Notes under the pieces: generated by a model
What the model was told of the DNA's origin: nothing
The model's input: the letters and a program-made list of their open reading frames with translations, nothing else
Databases searched by the model: none
Made by a program: the position numbers and the translations under genes
Source: Imbricaverruca yamaguchii
Taxonomy: Eukaryota > Arthropoda > Thecostraca > Neoverrucidae
DNA: 64,000 bases
Reading direction: 5' to 3'
Assembly: GCA_034440575.1 (NCBI GenBank)
Contig: JAOTOL010001625.1
Coordinates: 62,001-126,000 of the forward strand
Part shown: positions 12,953-25,084 of the stretch, piece after piece
Layout: each line of letters starts with the position of its first letter
How positions within the stretch are numbered: position 1 is the first letter of the stretch

Positions 12953-13276
12953 GTGAGGTCGCTAACCTTGTACCGGAGAGGTCGGGCACCAGGCTACCTG
13001 CGTGGACCATGAGGTTGAGTGTTGCAAGAAGTGCTGGCGGGAGGAGGAAATTTCCCATCGTGTTTCGTGATCAACGCATTGCTGTGGAACATTCGCAACC
13101 GGTGCCGCCGCTTCGCCGTGCTGAGACATGTCAACCCGCAAACTCTGCAGCCATGTTCTCAAAATGTGTGAACATTGCACGTATAAAACATTCAATTTGG
13201 GATGGTCACACAGGCGGTATTTATCAGAGTCCGAGGACCGTTCGGAAGTTAAGCTCGCGCTTGTACTTGTTAATCC

Positions 13277-13487
13277 CCAGCCCTCCAGCCATTCCCAGCT
13301 CTCCAGCCATCCCCAGCCCTTCAGCCATCCCCAGCTCTCTAGCCGACCTCCAGCTCTTCAGCCATCCCCAGCTCTCTAGCCATCCCCAGCTCTCTAGCTA
13401 TCCACAGATCTTCAGCTATCCCTAACTCACCAGCCATCCCCAGCTCTTCAGCCATCCCCAGCTCTTCAGCCTCCCCGCCGTTCAGCC
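13277..13487 (+). repeat. ~19-bp minisatellite
   Basis: CCCCAGCTCTYCAGCCAT recurs about eleven times with minor changes. Confidence 0.9.
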
Positions 13488-13963
13488 ACCCCACCCCAAC
13501 TGTTCCGCTTGCCGGCCGTTTAGAACCGTCGGCCGTACTATGCCGGCGGCGGCCGCGCGATTGCGTTAGTCGGCGGTTCATTAGCGCTCGGGTGGCTAGC
13601 GAGTCAACATGACTGCATCGATACGCTCTGCGCGCCTGTGTCGCCGACGCATCGGCGCGTCGGCACCGGCGGCGACCCCGTCGATCGTCCGCCGGCGGCG
13701 ACTCGATAACGGGCGGTCCCGGCCGACGGCGCCCGTCCCGGCTCGGAGTGACATCGGGTCATTGTCCGCATCGTTCGGTCATTGTTCCCATCGCTGGTCC
13801 GTTGTTTCCCTCACTGAGTCGTTGTTTCCGTCACTGTTTCGTTGCTTCCATCACCGGGTGGGTGGGCGTTTCCCATCGCTGCGTCGGTGTGGTCTGCTGT
13901 CCTATGGTCTGTTCGTGTTACTCCTCACCGATTCAGTGATTCCCGTGGTGGGATCGGCGTTCC

Positions 13964-15421
13964 CGCCGCCGGGTCAGTGTCTCCCGACATAGGGTCAGCG
14001 TTTCGCGGCAGCGGGTCAGCGTTTCGCGGCAGCGGGTCAGCGTTTCCCGGCAGCGGGTCAGCGTTTCCCGGCAGCGGGTCAGCGTTTCCCGGCAGCGGGT
14101 CAGCGTTTCGCGGCAGCTGGTCAGCGTTTGGCGGCAGCGGGTCAGCGTTTCGCGGCAGCGGGTCGGCGTTTCCCGGCAGCGGGTCGGCGTTTCCCGGCAG
14201 CGGGTCGGCGTTTCCCGGCAGCGGGTCGGCGTTTCCCGCCATCGGGTCGACGTTTCCCGGCAGCGGGTCGACGTTTCCCGGCAGCGGGTTGGCGTTTCCC
14301 GGCAGCGGGTTGGCGTTTCCCGGCAGCGGTCGCTTTGCGGCAGCGGGTCGGCGTTTCCCGCATCGGGTCGACGTTTCCCGGCAGCGGGTCGACGTTTCCC
14401 GGCAGCGGGTCAGCGTTTCGCGGCAGCGGGTCAGCGTTTCCCGGCAGCGGGTCAGCGTTTCCCGGCAGCGGGTCAGCGTTTCCCGGCAGCGGGTCAGCGT
14501 TTCGCGGCAGCTGGTCAGCGTTTGGCGGCAGCGGGTCAGCGTTTCGCGGCAGCGGGTCGGCGTTTCCCGGCAGCGGGTCGGCGTTTCCCGGCAGCGGGTC
14601 AGCGTTTCCCGGCAGCGGGTCGACGTTTCCCGGCAGCGGGTCGGCGTTTCCCGGCAGCGGGTTGGCGTTTCCCGGCAGCGGGTCAGCGTTTCCCGGCAGC
14701 GGGTTGGCGTTTCCCGGCAGCGGGTCAGCGTTTTGCGGCAGCGGGTCGGCGTTTCCCGCCATCGGGTCGACGTTTCCCGGCAGCGGGTCGACGTTTCCCG
14801 GCAGCGGGTTGGCGTTTCCCGGCAGCGGGTTGACGTTTCCCGGCAGCGGGTCGACGTTTCCCGGCAGCGGGTTGGCGTTTCCCGGCAGCGGGTCAGCGTT
14901 TCCCGGCAGCGGGTCAGCGTTTCCCGGCAGCGGGTCGACGTTTCCCGGCAGCGGGTCGGCGTTTCCCGGCAGCGGGTCGACGTTTCCCGGCAGCGGGTTG
15001 GCGTTTCCCGGCAGCGGGTCAGCGTTTCCCGGCAGCGGGTCAGCGTTTCCCGGCAGCGGGTTGGCGTTTCCCGGCAGCGGGTTGGCGTTTCCCGGCAGCG
15101 GGTCAGCGTTTCCCGGCAGCGGGTCGGCGTTTCCCGGCAGCGGGTTGGCGTTTCCCGGCAGCGGGTTGGCGTTTCCCGGCAGCGGGTTGGCGTTTCCCGG
15201 CAGCGGGTTGGCGTTTCCCGGCAGCGGGTCGGCGTTTCCCGGCAGCGGGTTGGCGTTTCCCGGCAGCGGGTCGGCGTTTCCCGGCAGCGGGTCGGCGTTT
15301 CCCGGCAGCGGGTTGGCGTTTCCCGGCAGCGGGTTGGCGTTTCCCGGCAGCGGGTCAGCGTTTCCCGGCAGCGGGTTGGCGTTTCCCGGCAGCGGGTCGG
15401 CGTTTCCCGGCAGCGGGTTGG
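13964..15421 (+). repeat. 21-bp minisatellite (~69 units)
   Basis: Unit GGCAGCGGGTYRGCGTTTCC plus C. The length is a multiple of three, so several frames on both strands stay open for 480-560 codons. These ORFs are not taken as genes. Variant units (GTCGAC, GTTGGC, GTCAGC) form internal higher-order blocks. Confidence 0.97.
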
Positions 15422-15816
15422 CGTCCGTCGTCGCCGGACCTCCACCACCGACACGCCGCCTGACACCGGTCGTCGGCGCCGTATTGATTCGGTGGGCGGA
15501 CTCGATGGACGGGGTAAATAGTGGCCTGCGCCAGCCCGTAGTCTGTCTGTCGACCGAACCGAATTGTTTATCAGTCAACACAGCTGCTATCTACGATGTA
15601 GATCTATTGGATTCGGGGGAGGGGCGAACAGGAATGTCGTGTGGTGACTTCGGAACGGATCGATCCGTTTGGTCGGCCTGTCTGGTGTCTGGTGGGTTCC
15701 CAAGTGCCGGCTTCGGCTGGGCTGCGCCACGTGCTGCCCATATATGGCACTATCTATGCATCATTTCCGACACACGTTAACACTGGTGTCGCACTGGTGA
15801 CAAACACCATACGGTA

Positions 15817-16018
15817 CCCAGTAATGTGTACCCAGTACTGTGTGCCTAGTAATATGTGCCAAGTACTGTGTACCCAGTACCCAGAACCGTTTGTTCAGTA
15901 CCGTGTGCCCAGTACCGTATGTTCAGTACTGTGTGCCCAGTACCGTGTGCCCAGTACCGTATTCTCAGTACTGTGTGCCCAGTATCATGTTCCCAGTGTC
16001 GTGTACCCAGTATCCAGT
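15817..16018 (+). repeat. ~15-bp minisatellite
   Basis: CAGTACYGTGTGCCC and variants, about twelve copies. Confidence 0.9.
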
Positions 16019-16901
16019 AATTTGCATCATATGCCATCAAGCCACCAATACTGAGTCCGGCCATCGGGCCACCAGTATTGGTCCAGACCGGGACACAGCC
16101 GATCTGACTGGGTGAGGTCGGTCGTTCGGTGGAAACTCTGTGCTACTCGTACCATTCCACTCTTCCGCTCTTCCGACACTTGTGACACACCGGTGGCGCT
16201 CAGGCGACACACAGTATTCAGCGGGTCACACGTAGGTCACACTGGGGGCGGTCGGGGTGTCAACAGAGCCCGGTGGTTTAGTATCAGCCACTGCCTGTCA
16301 GACGTGATGATGTGCCCATGTCACCAGTCCCCCCACCCCCCACCCCCCACCCCCACCCCAACTGCCCTCACAGCATCTGCACACATGCCAAACGGTGGAG
16401 GGCACACTGACCAGGTCGTCTCCAGCCACTGGTTTTGATTACATCAATAGGATGGCTCGACTGGATTTTCTCTGTCGGCTCGTGGACGCACTTCCGCACC
16501 GTGCGTTGGTCCATGTTCCGGCCGTGATCACTCCCAGACAGCAGCGTCTCCGCTCGTGCCAATCGCAGCCTCGACGGAGCCGCCGTCGGCAGAATGATTT
16601 GGCGCCATTTATAATGGGAGGCACCGTTGGCGCGGTTTTTGCCGGCGGGGGCGCGGTCGCAGCCTGATTACGTATTGACCGGGCGCGGGGCCGCGCCGTC
16701 TCGGCCGCCTCACACCGCAGGCTGCCGGTCCGGGGTCACCGCGCTGCCAGCTCGCCGGTCACGAGCGGCCCCGGTCACCGGTCACCGGGCGTCGGCCGCC
16801 GGTCACTGGTCACCATTGGTCAGTGCTGGGACCTAGTCATTTGTTGCCGAGTGTGATTCACTGGTCACTAGTCACCATTGGTCATTGGTAGGACCGGGTC
16901 C
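16019..16901. other. No gene recognised; CpG-rich 16470-16830
   Basis: GC- and CpG-rich stretch with scattered GGTCACC repeats (16770-16870). No convincing exon. Confidence 0.55.
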
Positions 16902-17132
16902 TCTGTCTCCGTCTCCGTCTCCGTCTCCGTCTCCTCTCCGTCTCCGTCTCCGTCTCCGTCTCCGTCTCCGTCTCCGTCTCCGTCTCCGTCTCCGTCTCCG
17001 TCTCCGTCTCCGTCTCCGTCTCCGTCTCCGTCTCCGTCTCCGTCTCCGTCTCCGTCTCCGTCTCCGTCTCTCTCTTTCTCTCTTTCTTCTTTCTTCTTTC
17101 TTCTTCTCTCTTTCTCTCTCTCTCTCGTCTAA
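16902..17132 (+). repeat. (CCGTCT)n hexanucleotide followed by CT-rich tract
   Basis: About 28 hexamers to 17072, then CTTTCTTT and (CT)n to 17132. Confidence 0.97.
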
Positions 17133-18589
17133 CGGTGGCGTTGCAGCCTCTGGGTCGGGCACGCGTCCCTGCCCAGCTTTCACCTGATTTGCTTAAATTT
17201 CCCATTTTATACCGGGAAGCTAACTCACATGGGGCCGATGTCACGTGGCGAAGGCTATTATCGACTGCGCTCGGCTCCGGCGCGGGGAGTGAACGTGTGC
17301 GGGCTGGCTGTGGTCGGCGGTGCGACTGCGGCCGTGGACGTGGTGTCGGTTCCGCAGCTGATGGCGCGCCGCCCGCCCGCCGCGCCCGCCTCGCCCGCGG
17401 CTGTGCCCGGCCCCTGGGTGTTTTGTTGGTCCGGGCCCTCCGCCGCTCTGCGGCTCGTGTGGCTCGGCCAGTCCCGCTAAGCTGTTTCTTCGATAAACAG
17501 CTACGCCTGGTCGTCGCCCGGCGCTGTGCGTCTCGGCTCTCGTGCTGGTGGGAGTTCTTGTGTGCCCAAGTTGGTACGATGTGGGTCGTTCGTGTTGAAT
17601 GCTACTGTTAGATTATAGGTTGTGCTGTGGGGGGATTAGAATTGGGGCGGACGTGGTGGGATTGATGCAGTATGTGTCTTGTGCTATGTTTGTAAATGGG
17701 GAGCCGTGCTAATAACAGGTGTACCTGTCGATGAATTTAGAGCCAACATTCAGATATGTGCTGCTAGAGGTGTGAATCACATCGGGATGGTAGTTTATGT
17801 GGCACTCAGGACACAACATTGATTACTGTTTTTCAGTCTCTTCTCTGTGGTCTCAGAGCATCGTCTCTATATAGGCGTAATTCAGACGAGACCCTGTGGC
17901 TCCTATTGGGCCTGAGCACGTGATGGCATGACCTTAAATGTCGCGTTAACTGCGTGTGTGTTCGACGGATTTGGCTGGCCTGGCATCCGATCAAACAGGT
18001 TTGTGACGTAAATAATATTTTGGGCGCGAGGAATGATCAGTGTGGTGACCTCCGTAATCTAGACGTGCTGGATGACACTGCAAGTTTCCGTCCCTATACT
18101 GAATTCCAGGTCCGGACCTACAATTCCAGTCCCAGACTGGCAAATTGCCAGCCAAGACCCAAAGCTTCCAACCATTTCGACGTTCATTTGAAGAGCAGGC
18201 GGCGAATCCTCAACTAGCGAATCCTACCTCTATGCCATGCCCGGAAACTTCACCGCTTGGAATGAGTTCCGAAACTTATCATGCATTTGAAAATCCTGGA
18301 AAAAAAAGCATCATCAACAGGGCATCACTTCTATGCAGTATTTACGACCAGCGGACAGGACTTCAAACAGACTTCAGCACTATAGACTATGCGCTGAACA
18401 TTTTCTATCGCCATGAGGCACAAGAGACACAACAGACAATTAAAATGAGCTGAGCCACCTCAGTGGCCTGCGTGTGGCTGCCAGAAGCGCCAGGATTCAC
18501 CACCAGGGGAGACTTACCCTACATTGTTCAGAGCATTCAAAGGCAAAATGAAGGCATAGAGAGATGACAGGTGAAGTTGGATAATGACG
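17133..18589. other. No gene recognised; CpG-rich 17220-17480
   Basis: The CpG-rich part is followed by AT-richer DNA. ORFs at 17954-18453 have no recognisable domain. Confidence 0.55.
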
Positions 18590-18875
18590 TATTGCAAGTT
18601 TGGAAACTGCAACACCAACTTCCAGATCCGGTGCGTCAGCTTGAGACTGCATCAGCAACACTCTACGGGTGCAGTTGTGCCTTGAAACTCCAACAGCAAC
18701 ACTCTAAGTTTGCAGATGTGTTTCAATACTGCAACAGCAATACTCAAAGGTGTAATTGTATTTTCAAGCTGCAACAGTAACACTCTAAGGTTTTGATTGT
18801 ACTTTGAGAGTGTAACATCAACACTAGAAGGTTGTAGTTCTGTTGTGCGACTACAACAGCAACACTAAAGTTTTA
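18590..18875 (+). repeat. Degenerate ~57-bp repeat
   Basis: CAGCAACACTCTAAG and TTGAAACTGCAA-like blocks recur five to six times. Confidence 0.7.
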
Positions 18876-19379
18876 GTTTGCTGGGGATTGTTCACCAGTG
18901 AGCACAGCACGGTGTGAGTGTTGCATGCCGAGTTTTGTAACTTGCGATAGTTGTTGGTTAATATGGTTCAGCATGAAATGGAGATGAGTCTTACAGCTGG
19001 AAGGAAATGAAAATTAGAACAAGAATCGCTTTACTAGCAGACACAGAGTACTTGGATCTAGCCACACGTTTTGTATGGAACGGATTGCGAGCGACACTTT
19101 CACAGGCGAGGTGGAAACGTTTGGGTGCTTCACGCCACCACCAGCTCAACATCAACCAATCGTCTATCAGCCTCAAATCTGCAAATATCCGGCACCACTA
19201 AATATCACTCCGAAACATAAACGTGCACGCTTCACGTTAGAGAACACGCTCAACAAACAATCCCCATAGCTTGTTGTTGATTTGGAGTGACTAGAAGGCC
19301 GGACTGTGCACAAGCAAGAAGTCGCCTTTGGTTAGACTGTGTCTGCCGTGTAACTTGACCACGTCAGTACCGTTCGGCA

Positions 19380-20055
19380 TCTGCCGCACAAGGTCTGGGA
19401 AGGTTCAGGTCTGAGAGCGTGGTCAGACGAGTACGCTCTGTCGTACCAGGTCTGGGAAGGTGGTCAGACTGGTACCCTCTGCCGCACCAGCTCTGGGAAA
19501 GTTCGGGTCTGGGAGTATGATCAGACCAGTACCCTCTGTCGCACCAGGTCAGGGAAGGTGGTCAGACCAGTACCCTCTGCCGCACCAGGTCTGGGAAGGT
19601 GGTCAGACCAGTACTATCTGTCATACCAGGTCTGGGAAGGTTCAGGTCTGGGAGCATGGTCAGACCAGTACTCTCTGTCGCACCAGGTCTGGGAGTATGA
19701 TCAGACCAGTACCCTCTGTCGCACCAGGTCTGGAAAGGTGGTCAGACCAGTACCCTCTGTCGCACCAGGTCTGAAGGTTCGGGTCTGGGAGCATGGTCAG
19801 ACCAGTACCCTCTGCCACGCCAGGTCTGGGAGTATGATCAGACCAGTACCCTCTGCCGCACCAGGTCTGAAGGTTCGGGTCTGGGAGTATGATCAGACCA
19901 GTACCCTCTGCCGCACCAGGTCTGAAGGTTCGGGTCTGGGAGTATGGTCGGACCAGTACCCTCTGCCGCACCAGATGTGGGAAGGTTCAGGTCTGGCAGT
20001 TTTGTCAGACCAGTACCGTCCATCCTCTGCCACATCAGGTCTGGGAAGGTGGTCA
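19380..20055 (+). repeat. 41-bp minisatellite
   Basis: Unit CCAGGTCTGGGAAGGTGGTC plus AGACCAGTACCCTCTGCCGCA, interleaved with shorter variants containing GTTCGGGTCTGGGAGTATG. Confidence 0.93.
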
Positions 20056-20169
20056 CCTGGTGGCATTGTCCTATCCCGAGCTGATCGGGGCCCATGTGGA
20101 GCGGCTTCCATGTGAAGCGGCCGGGACCTGGTGGCCTCCATGTGTAGCTGACATGTGTGTCATGGCGAG

Positions 20170-20250
20170 TGCTGGCCGGCGGCTGTGCTGGCCGGCGGCT
20201 GTGCTGGCTAGCGGCTGTGCTGGCCGGCGGCTGTGCTGGCCGGCGGCGGG
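20170..20250 (+). repeat. 16-bp minisatellite
   Basis: Five copies of CTGGCCGGCGGCTGTG. Confidence 0.93.
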
Positions 20251-20524
20251 TTATCGGACGGAGCTCCGGGTTATCGGGGGGTGTCGACCAGCGGCGAGAC
20301 TGCCGGAAATGAGGTGACGTCAAACTGTGTCCGACCGACGGCTGGTGGGGCCTTCGGTGGCGCGTCGCTTCCCGTCCGCGGCCGAAATTGAGGTCAGTTC
20401 GACTGGCCCGATCGAACGCCTCAGGGACGCGAGCTCTGGCGCCGGCGGGTGGGCGGGGGCGGTCGGGGGGGGGCTGATGGAACTTGGCACGACCCGACGC
20501 TGGAGACTGCTGACGAGATGTGGG

Positions 20525-20705
20525 GCGGTGGCGGATGCAGCGGCGTGGCCAGATGTGGGGCGATGACAGATGCGGCAGCATAGTCAGATGTGGGGCGGTG
20601 GCAGATGCGGCAGTCTGGCCAGATGTGGGGCGGTGACAGATGCGGCAGCGTGGTCAGATGTGGGGCGGTGACAGATGCGGCAGCGTGGTCAGATGTGGGC
20701 GAGAC
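20525..20705 (+). repeat. 35-bp minisatellite
   Basis: GATGCGGCAGCGTGGTCA plus GATGTGGGGCGGTGACA, about five copies. Confidence 0.93.
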
Positions 20706-20719
20706 AATGAATGTGAAAG

Positions 20720-21582
20720 GTTAACCCGTCCCGTCTCGGGAGGGTCTTCAACCGCTCCCCCCCCCCTCAGGTTTTTCGCAGATAGCGGACGAATGGCGCA
20801 AGGCAGCTCGCCCAAATTTGGCATAACTTTTCCCACGTCAATTTGACATGATGATTCAAACTTTTTATGTCAGGTCATGTAGGGTCAACGAGTTAGTCAA
20901 GGTCAAGTGAGGTCGCCTCCAAAAAAGTTAAACCAGTCGTCACGCTTTAACGGATACAGATATTTTAATAAAACTTTCAGCGTTTGCTTATCTTTACGGA
21001 TGCAACAAAACGTACGAGTGGAATTTTCCATTTGGTTTCGTTTTTTGACTACATATAAATTTCGCTTATTTGCCAGATTGCAGTTCAAATACCGGATTCT
21101 GGCTAAAGTAAGCATTTTGATCAGGGAAAGTTGACTTCCAACAACGTTTCTCAGTCTGCTGTACCCATTGGAATAGGAAAATTAAAGAAAACTTGAAAAC
21201 TCAAAATTGTGAAATTCCCAAAAAATATTATTTTTGGGGGGCCAAGAGAAATATTACCATGGTCGATTTCGCTGTCCTTTTCTGATTCCAAATAAATTTT
21301 GTTTTTCATATATTCCAAAATGAACTCCTCAGAGCCAAAATCATAATGTAAGTCGTGAAAAGTCGTGAAAATCTAGCCCCCTGGTGACGTCACTTCTTAG
21401 GGGAAATTGTATTGGGGGTGGACCCCGACCCTACTCGTCGAGCGCTTTCCGATGACACCTATTTCGTGTTCGTGCGATGCTTAGTGTGGATTTTAGAGGG
21501 GGGTCTTCAACCGCCCCCCCCCCCCTGAGACGAGCCTGAGACGGGGTGTGAGGATTTGACCGGAAAGACGGCGCGGGCTAAG
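20720..21582. mobile_element. MITE-like dispersed element, copy 1
   Basis: This ~860-bp copy is similar along its length to 57262-58117. It begins TTAACCCGTCCCGTCTCGGG and ends GACGGCGCGGGCTAAG, giving inverted ends (TTAACCCG versus CGGGCTAA). Internal landmarks shared with copy 2 are a C-run, CGCCCAAATTTGGCAT, GTCAAGGTCAAGTGAG, CGGATACAGATATTTTAAT and GGTGACGTCACTT. No coding capacity was recognised, so a non-autonomous DNA transposon is the best reading. Confidence 0.6.
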
Positions 21583-21772
21583 ATCCGCAGTAGGAATAGG
21601 AGAGGAAGATGGGTGAATGGAAATGTAGCACAATGGACGATATACGGTTGTGGGGACGATTGGGGGACAGCTGTTTGTTTGTTTGTTTATTGGGTGTTCC
21701 ACGACGCACTTTGTGAGCATTCACGACTAATGGCGCCGCCCGGACTGTTTCGCTGGTGGGCCGCGGGATTTG

Positions 21773-21872
21773 GAAATTGGGATTTGTCCCGAGCGGCGCG
21801 AGTGTCGAACCGGTGACTTTTGGTAGCCAGAACCCAACACCCTAACTAGTCGGCCATCCCCGTCCCGGAGGG
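21773..21872 (-). mobile_element. tRNA-like SINE head or tRNA pseudogene
   Basis: On the minus strand the region reads GGGACGGGGATGGCCGACTA (A-box-like) and later CACCGGTTCGACACTCG (B-box-like), with tRNA-like spacing. The cloverleaf is imperfect. It is a different family from the copies at 35775 and 41695. Confidence 0.45.
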
Positions 21873-21904
21873 ACAGGTGTGAGGCAAAGGGTAAACCACT
21901 CTTG

Positions 21905-22662
21905 ACCGTAACCATGACCGTGACCGTCTGATGTGACTGTGACCGCAATCGTAACCGTCTGATGTGACTGTGACCGTAACCATGGCCGTGACCGTCTGAT
22001 GTGACTGTGACCGCAACCGTGACCGCGACCGTCTGATGTAACTGTGACAGTAACCGTAACCGTCTGATGTGACAGTGACCGTGACCGTCTGCTGTGACCG
22101 TGACCGTGGCAGTGTGTCTGGTGTGACCGTGACCGTGGCAGTGTCTGTCTGGTGTGACCGTGACCGTGACCATGGCAGTGTCTCTGGTGTGACCGTGACC
22201 GTGACCGTCTGATGTGACCGTGACCGTGGCAGTGTTTGTCTGGTGTGACCGTGACCGTGACCGTGACCGTGGCAGTGTCTGTCTGGTGTAACTGTGACCG
22301 TGACCGTGGTAGTGACCGTCTGGTGTGACCGTCTGCTGTGACCGTGACCGTGGCAGTGTGTCTGGTGTGACTGTGACCGTAACCGTGGCCGTGACCGTGA
22401 CCGTGACTGTCTGGTGTGACCGTGACCGTGACCGTCTGCTGTGACCGTGGCAGTGTCTGTCTGGTGTGACCGTGACCGTGACCGTCTGCTGTGACCGTGA
22501 CCGTGACTGTCTGGTGTGACCGTGACCGTGACCGTCTGCTGTGACCGTGGCAGTGTCTGTCTGGTGTGACCGTGACCGTGACCGTCTGCTGTGACCGTGG
22601 CAGTGTCTGTCTGGTGTGACCGTGACCGTGACCGTCTGGTGTGACCGTGACCGTGACCGTCT
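21905..22662 (+). repeat. GTGACC-rich array upstream of the exon at 22670
   Basis: Higher-order mixture of GTGACC hexamers with CGTCTGCTGTGA and GGCAGTGTCTGTCTGGTGTGA segments, running to within ~8 bases of the acceptor. Confidence 0.9.
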
Positions 22663-22669
22663 GCGGCAG

Positions 22670-22770
22670 GTACCGGTTCTCGGCCATCACAGTGGACCCG
22701 CGAGTCCCCCTGATCGGCCTCGGCGAGGATAAGACAAACCGTCACGTCGACGTGCTGTTCATCGGCACCG
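22670..22770 (+). CDS. Sema1a: Semaphorin-1A exon: sema-domain blade (YRFSAITVDPRV)
   Basis: This exon enters in phase 2 (completing an arginine codon) and leaves in phase 1 before GTGGGT. The translation YRFSAITVDPRVPLIGLG is followed by EDKTNRHVDVLFIGT, the typical semaphorin strand pair in which Y-R-F-T-x-I-x-V-D and the D-V-L-F-I-G-T-D segment are conserved. The final partial codon joins the next exon to make the aspartate of GTDNG. The exon is squeezed between two tandem arrays. A GTGACC-rich array runs up to a few bases before the acceptor, and a 56-bp array begins 16 bases after the donor. The acceptor context (gtctgcggcag) resembles the array text accgtctgctgtg, so the array may have overrun the polypyrimidine tract. 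Confidence 0.95.
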
Positions 22771-22785
22771 GTGGGTACCCGACTC

Positions 22786-23480
22786 ACTCCATCACTCTGT
22801 CTCTACAGCACTCCGTCACCACACCACTACACCACTCCAGCACTACACCACTCTGTCTCTACAGCACTCCGTCACCACACTACTACACCACTCCAGCACT
22901 GCACCACTCTGTCTCTACAGCACTCCGTCACCACACCACTACACCACTCCATCACTACACCACTCTGTCTCTACAGCACTCCGTCACCACACCACTACAC
23001 CACTCCAGCACTACACCACTCTGTCTCTACAGCACTCCGTCACCACACCACTACACCACTCCAGCACTACACCACTCTGTCTCTACAGCACTCCGTCACC
23101 ACACCACTACACCACTCCAGCACTACACCACTCTGTCTCTACAGCACTCCGTCACCACACCTCTGCACCACTCCGTCACTACACCACTCTGTCTCAACAG
23201 CACTCCGTCACCACACCACTACACCACTCCAGCACTACACCACTTTGTCAATCCGTCACTACACCGCTATGTCGCTACAGCACTACAGCACCGTCACCAC
23301 ACCACTCTGTTACAATAACACTGTCACTAAAGCACTGTCACCACAGCACTACATCACTCCGCCACTCCATCACTCTGTCATTCCGTCACTACACCACTCC
23401 TGTCACTCGCCCACTACACCACTCCGCAACTCCGCAACTCAATCGCCCCGTCACTCCATCAATCCGCCACTCTGTCACTC
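22786..23480 (+). repeat. 56-bp array after the exon at 22670, decaying into ~15-bp CACT repeats
   Basis: Units of CTCTGTCTCTACAGCACTCC, GTCACCACACCACTACACCA and CTCCAGCACTACACCA to about 23245, then irregular CACTCCGTCA-like text. Each unit contains CTCTGTCTCTACAG, a strong-looking pseudo-acceptor. Confidence 0.92.
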
Positions 23481-23774
23481 TCAGCAGCACCGATCCAGAA
23501 CTCCAATTGGTGCAGAGACAGCGTATCAATCCTCGCTGATGAACACGTTACCTACAAATGGTTGCCAGACACAAGTATATTTTTAGATTTGTTCGGTCTA
23601 TGCCACGCCAGTCAACATTGCATATGAACTGCACTGTGTGCAAAATGCATATTGTAGATAGCATGCATACCTTACCAGTAGAGATACAAGTACAGTTGGA
23701 GTGTTGTTTCGTCTGGTGCGTCATGGTTGCCGCTCCCGTACGTGAACCAGCCGTTCTCCTTCCTATGGCGTGCC

Positions 23775-24075
23775 GCTAGGACCATGGCGCCACACAACAC
23801 CATGGTACTACGGCACGATGGCACTACGGAACCACATCACGGCACCACGGCACCACACAGCACCACGGCACCACACAGCACCACGGTACCACACAGCACC
23901 ACGGCACCACGGTACCACACAGCACCACGGTACCACACAGCACCACGGCACCACGGCACCACACAGCACCACGGAACCGCATCACGGCACCACGGCACCA
24001 TACAGGACCGCGACACCACAACACCATAGCTCCACAGAGCACCACCGCAGCACCACGGAACCACAGCACCGCTGT
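23775..24075 (+). repeat. CACCACGG-type minisatellite
   Basis: CACCACGGCACCACACAG units (18 and 9 bp) with GTACC variants. Confidence 0.92.
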
Positions 24076-24299
24076 CCACGTGCTCGTCTGGCCGTGGTCG
24101 TGTTCCGGCACCGCCCAGTGCGGCGACGTCACTCCATCACTTGTCCGTAGCGTGTGCCGCCCACGCGGGGGGGTGTCACGCTACGCGCTACGGACACGCT
24201 ACCGGGCGTACAGACCGTGGCCACGTCTGTACATCCGGTAGACAGCCAAGAGTTGTTTACTGGAGACCCGGAGACGTCCAAGGGCGCGTTGAGTGTTCG

Positions 24300-24716
24300 A
24301 GTCGGGCGGCACCAGTCTGGTCCGGTGGCACCAGTCTGGTCCGGCGGCACCAGTCTGGTCCGGCGGCACCAGTCTGGTCCGGCGGCACCGGTCTGGTCCG
24401 GCGGCACCAGTCTGGTCCGGCGGCACCAGTCTGCTCCGGCGACACCGGTCAGATCCGGCGGCACCAGTCTGGTGTGGCGGCACCGGTCTGGTGTGGCGGC
24501 ACCAGTCTGGTCCGGCGGCACCAGTCTGGTCCGGCGGCACCAGTCTGGTGTGGCGACACCAGTCTGGTGTGGCGGCACCGGTCTGGTCCGGCGGCACCAG
24601 TCTGGTCCGGCGGCACCGGTCTGGTCCGGCGGCACCAGTCTGGTCCGGCGGCACCAGTCTGCTCCGGCGGCACCAGTCTGGTCCGACGGCACCAGTCTGG
24701 TCCGACGGCACCAGGG
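24300..24716 (+). repeat. 19-bp minisatellite
   Basis: Unit GGCGGCACCAGTCTGGTCC, ~22 copies with GTGTGGC and CTCC variants. Confidence 0.95.
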
Positions 24717-25084
24717 GGGTGTGATCGATGGCAGACGGACCTCGACACGTATCGACTGCTGCTCCGTCCACCGGCACTAAGAGCAGGAGCCAGAGCAGCG
24801 CGCCACATGTGGGTGACATTTGGCGTCAGAACGCGTCCCCCCCCGCCCCCTCCCTCGGGCGACAGGGAGCTGGGGCGGTAGCCGGACGCCGCCGCTTGTT
24901 GTCCCTGCTGGTGCCGTCTTCGCTGCTGCTGCGGCATCCAGCCGAGAGATGCGTGGATAGATGCGCGTGTGTTTGGCTCGCATTGGATGGAATAACAACG
25001 AAAGCAGGATCCCGCTCACTGTACTCAACTGACATGCTCAACCAGTTATACTGGTAACCAGCTCAAACTGGAATAACCAGTTCA

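Noticed and set aside
13842..15780. ORFs of 480-560 codons on both strands
   Set aside because: They are read-through of a 21-bp repeat whose length is a multiple of three. Codon content is purely repetitive and several frames are open at once.
16872..17244. Arg-rich or Glu-Thr repeat protein
   Set aside because: Translation of the CCGTCT hexanucleotide tract.
17954..18453. Two overlapping ~90-100-codon ORFs
   Set aside because: No recognisable motif; ordinary chance ORFs in moderately GC-rich DNA.
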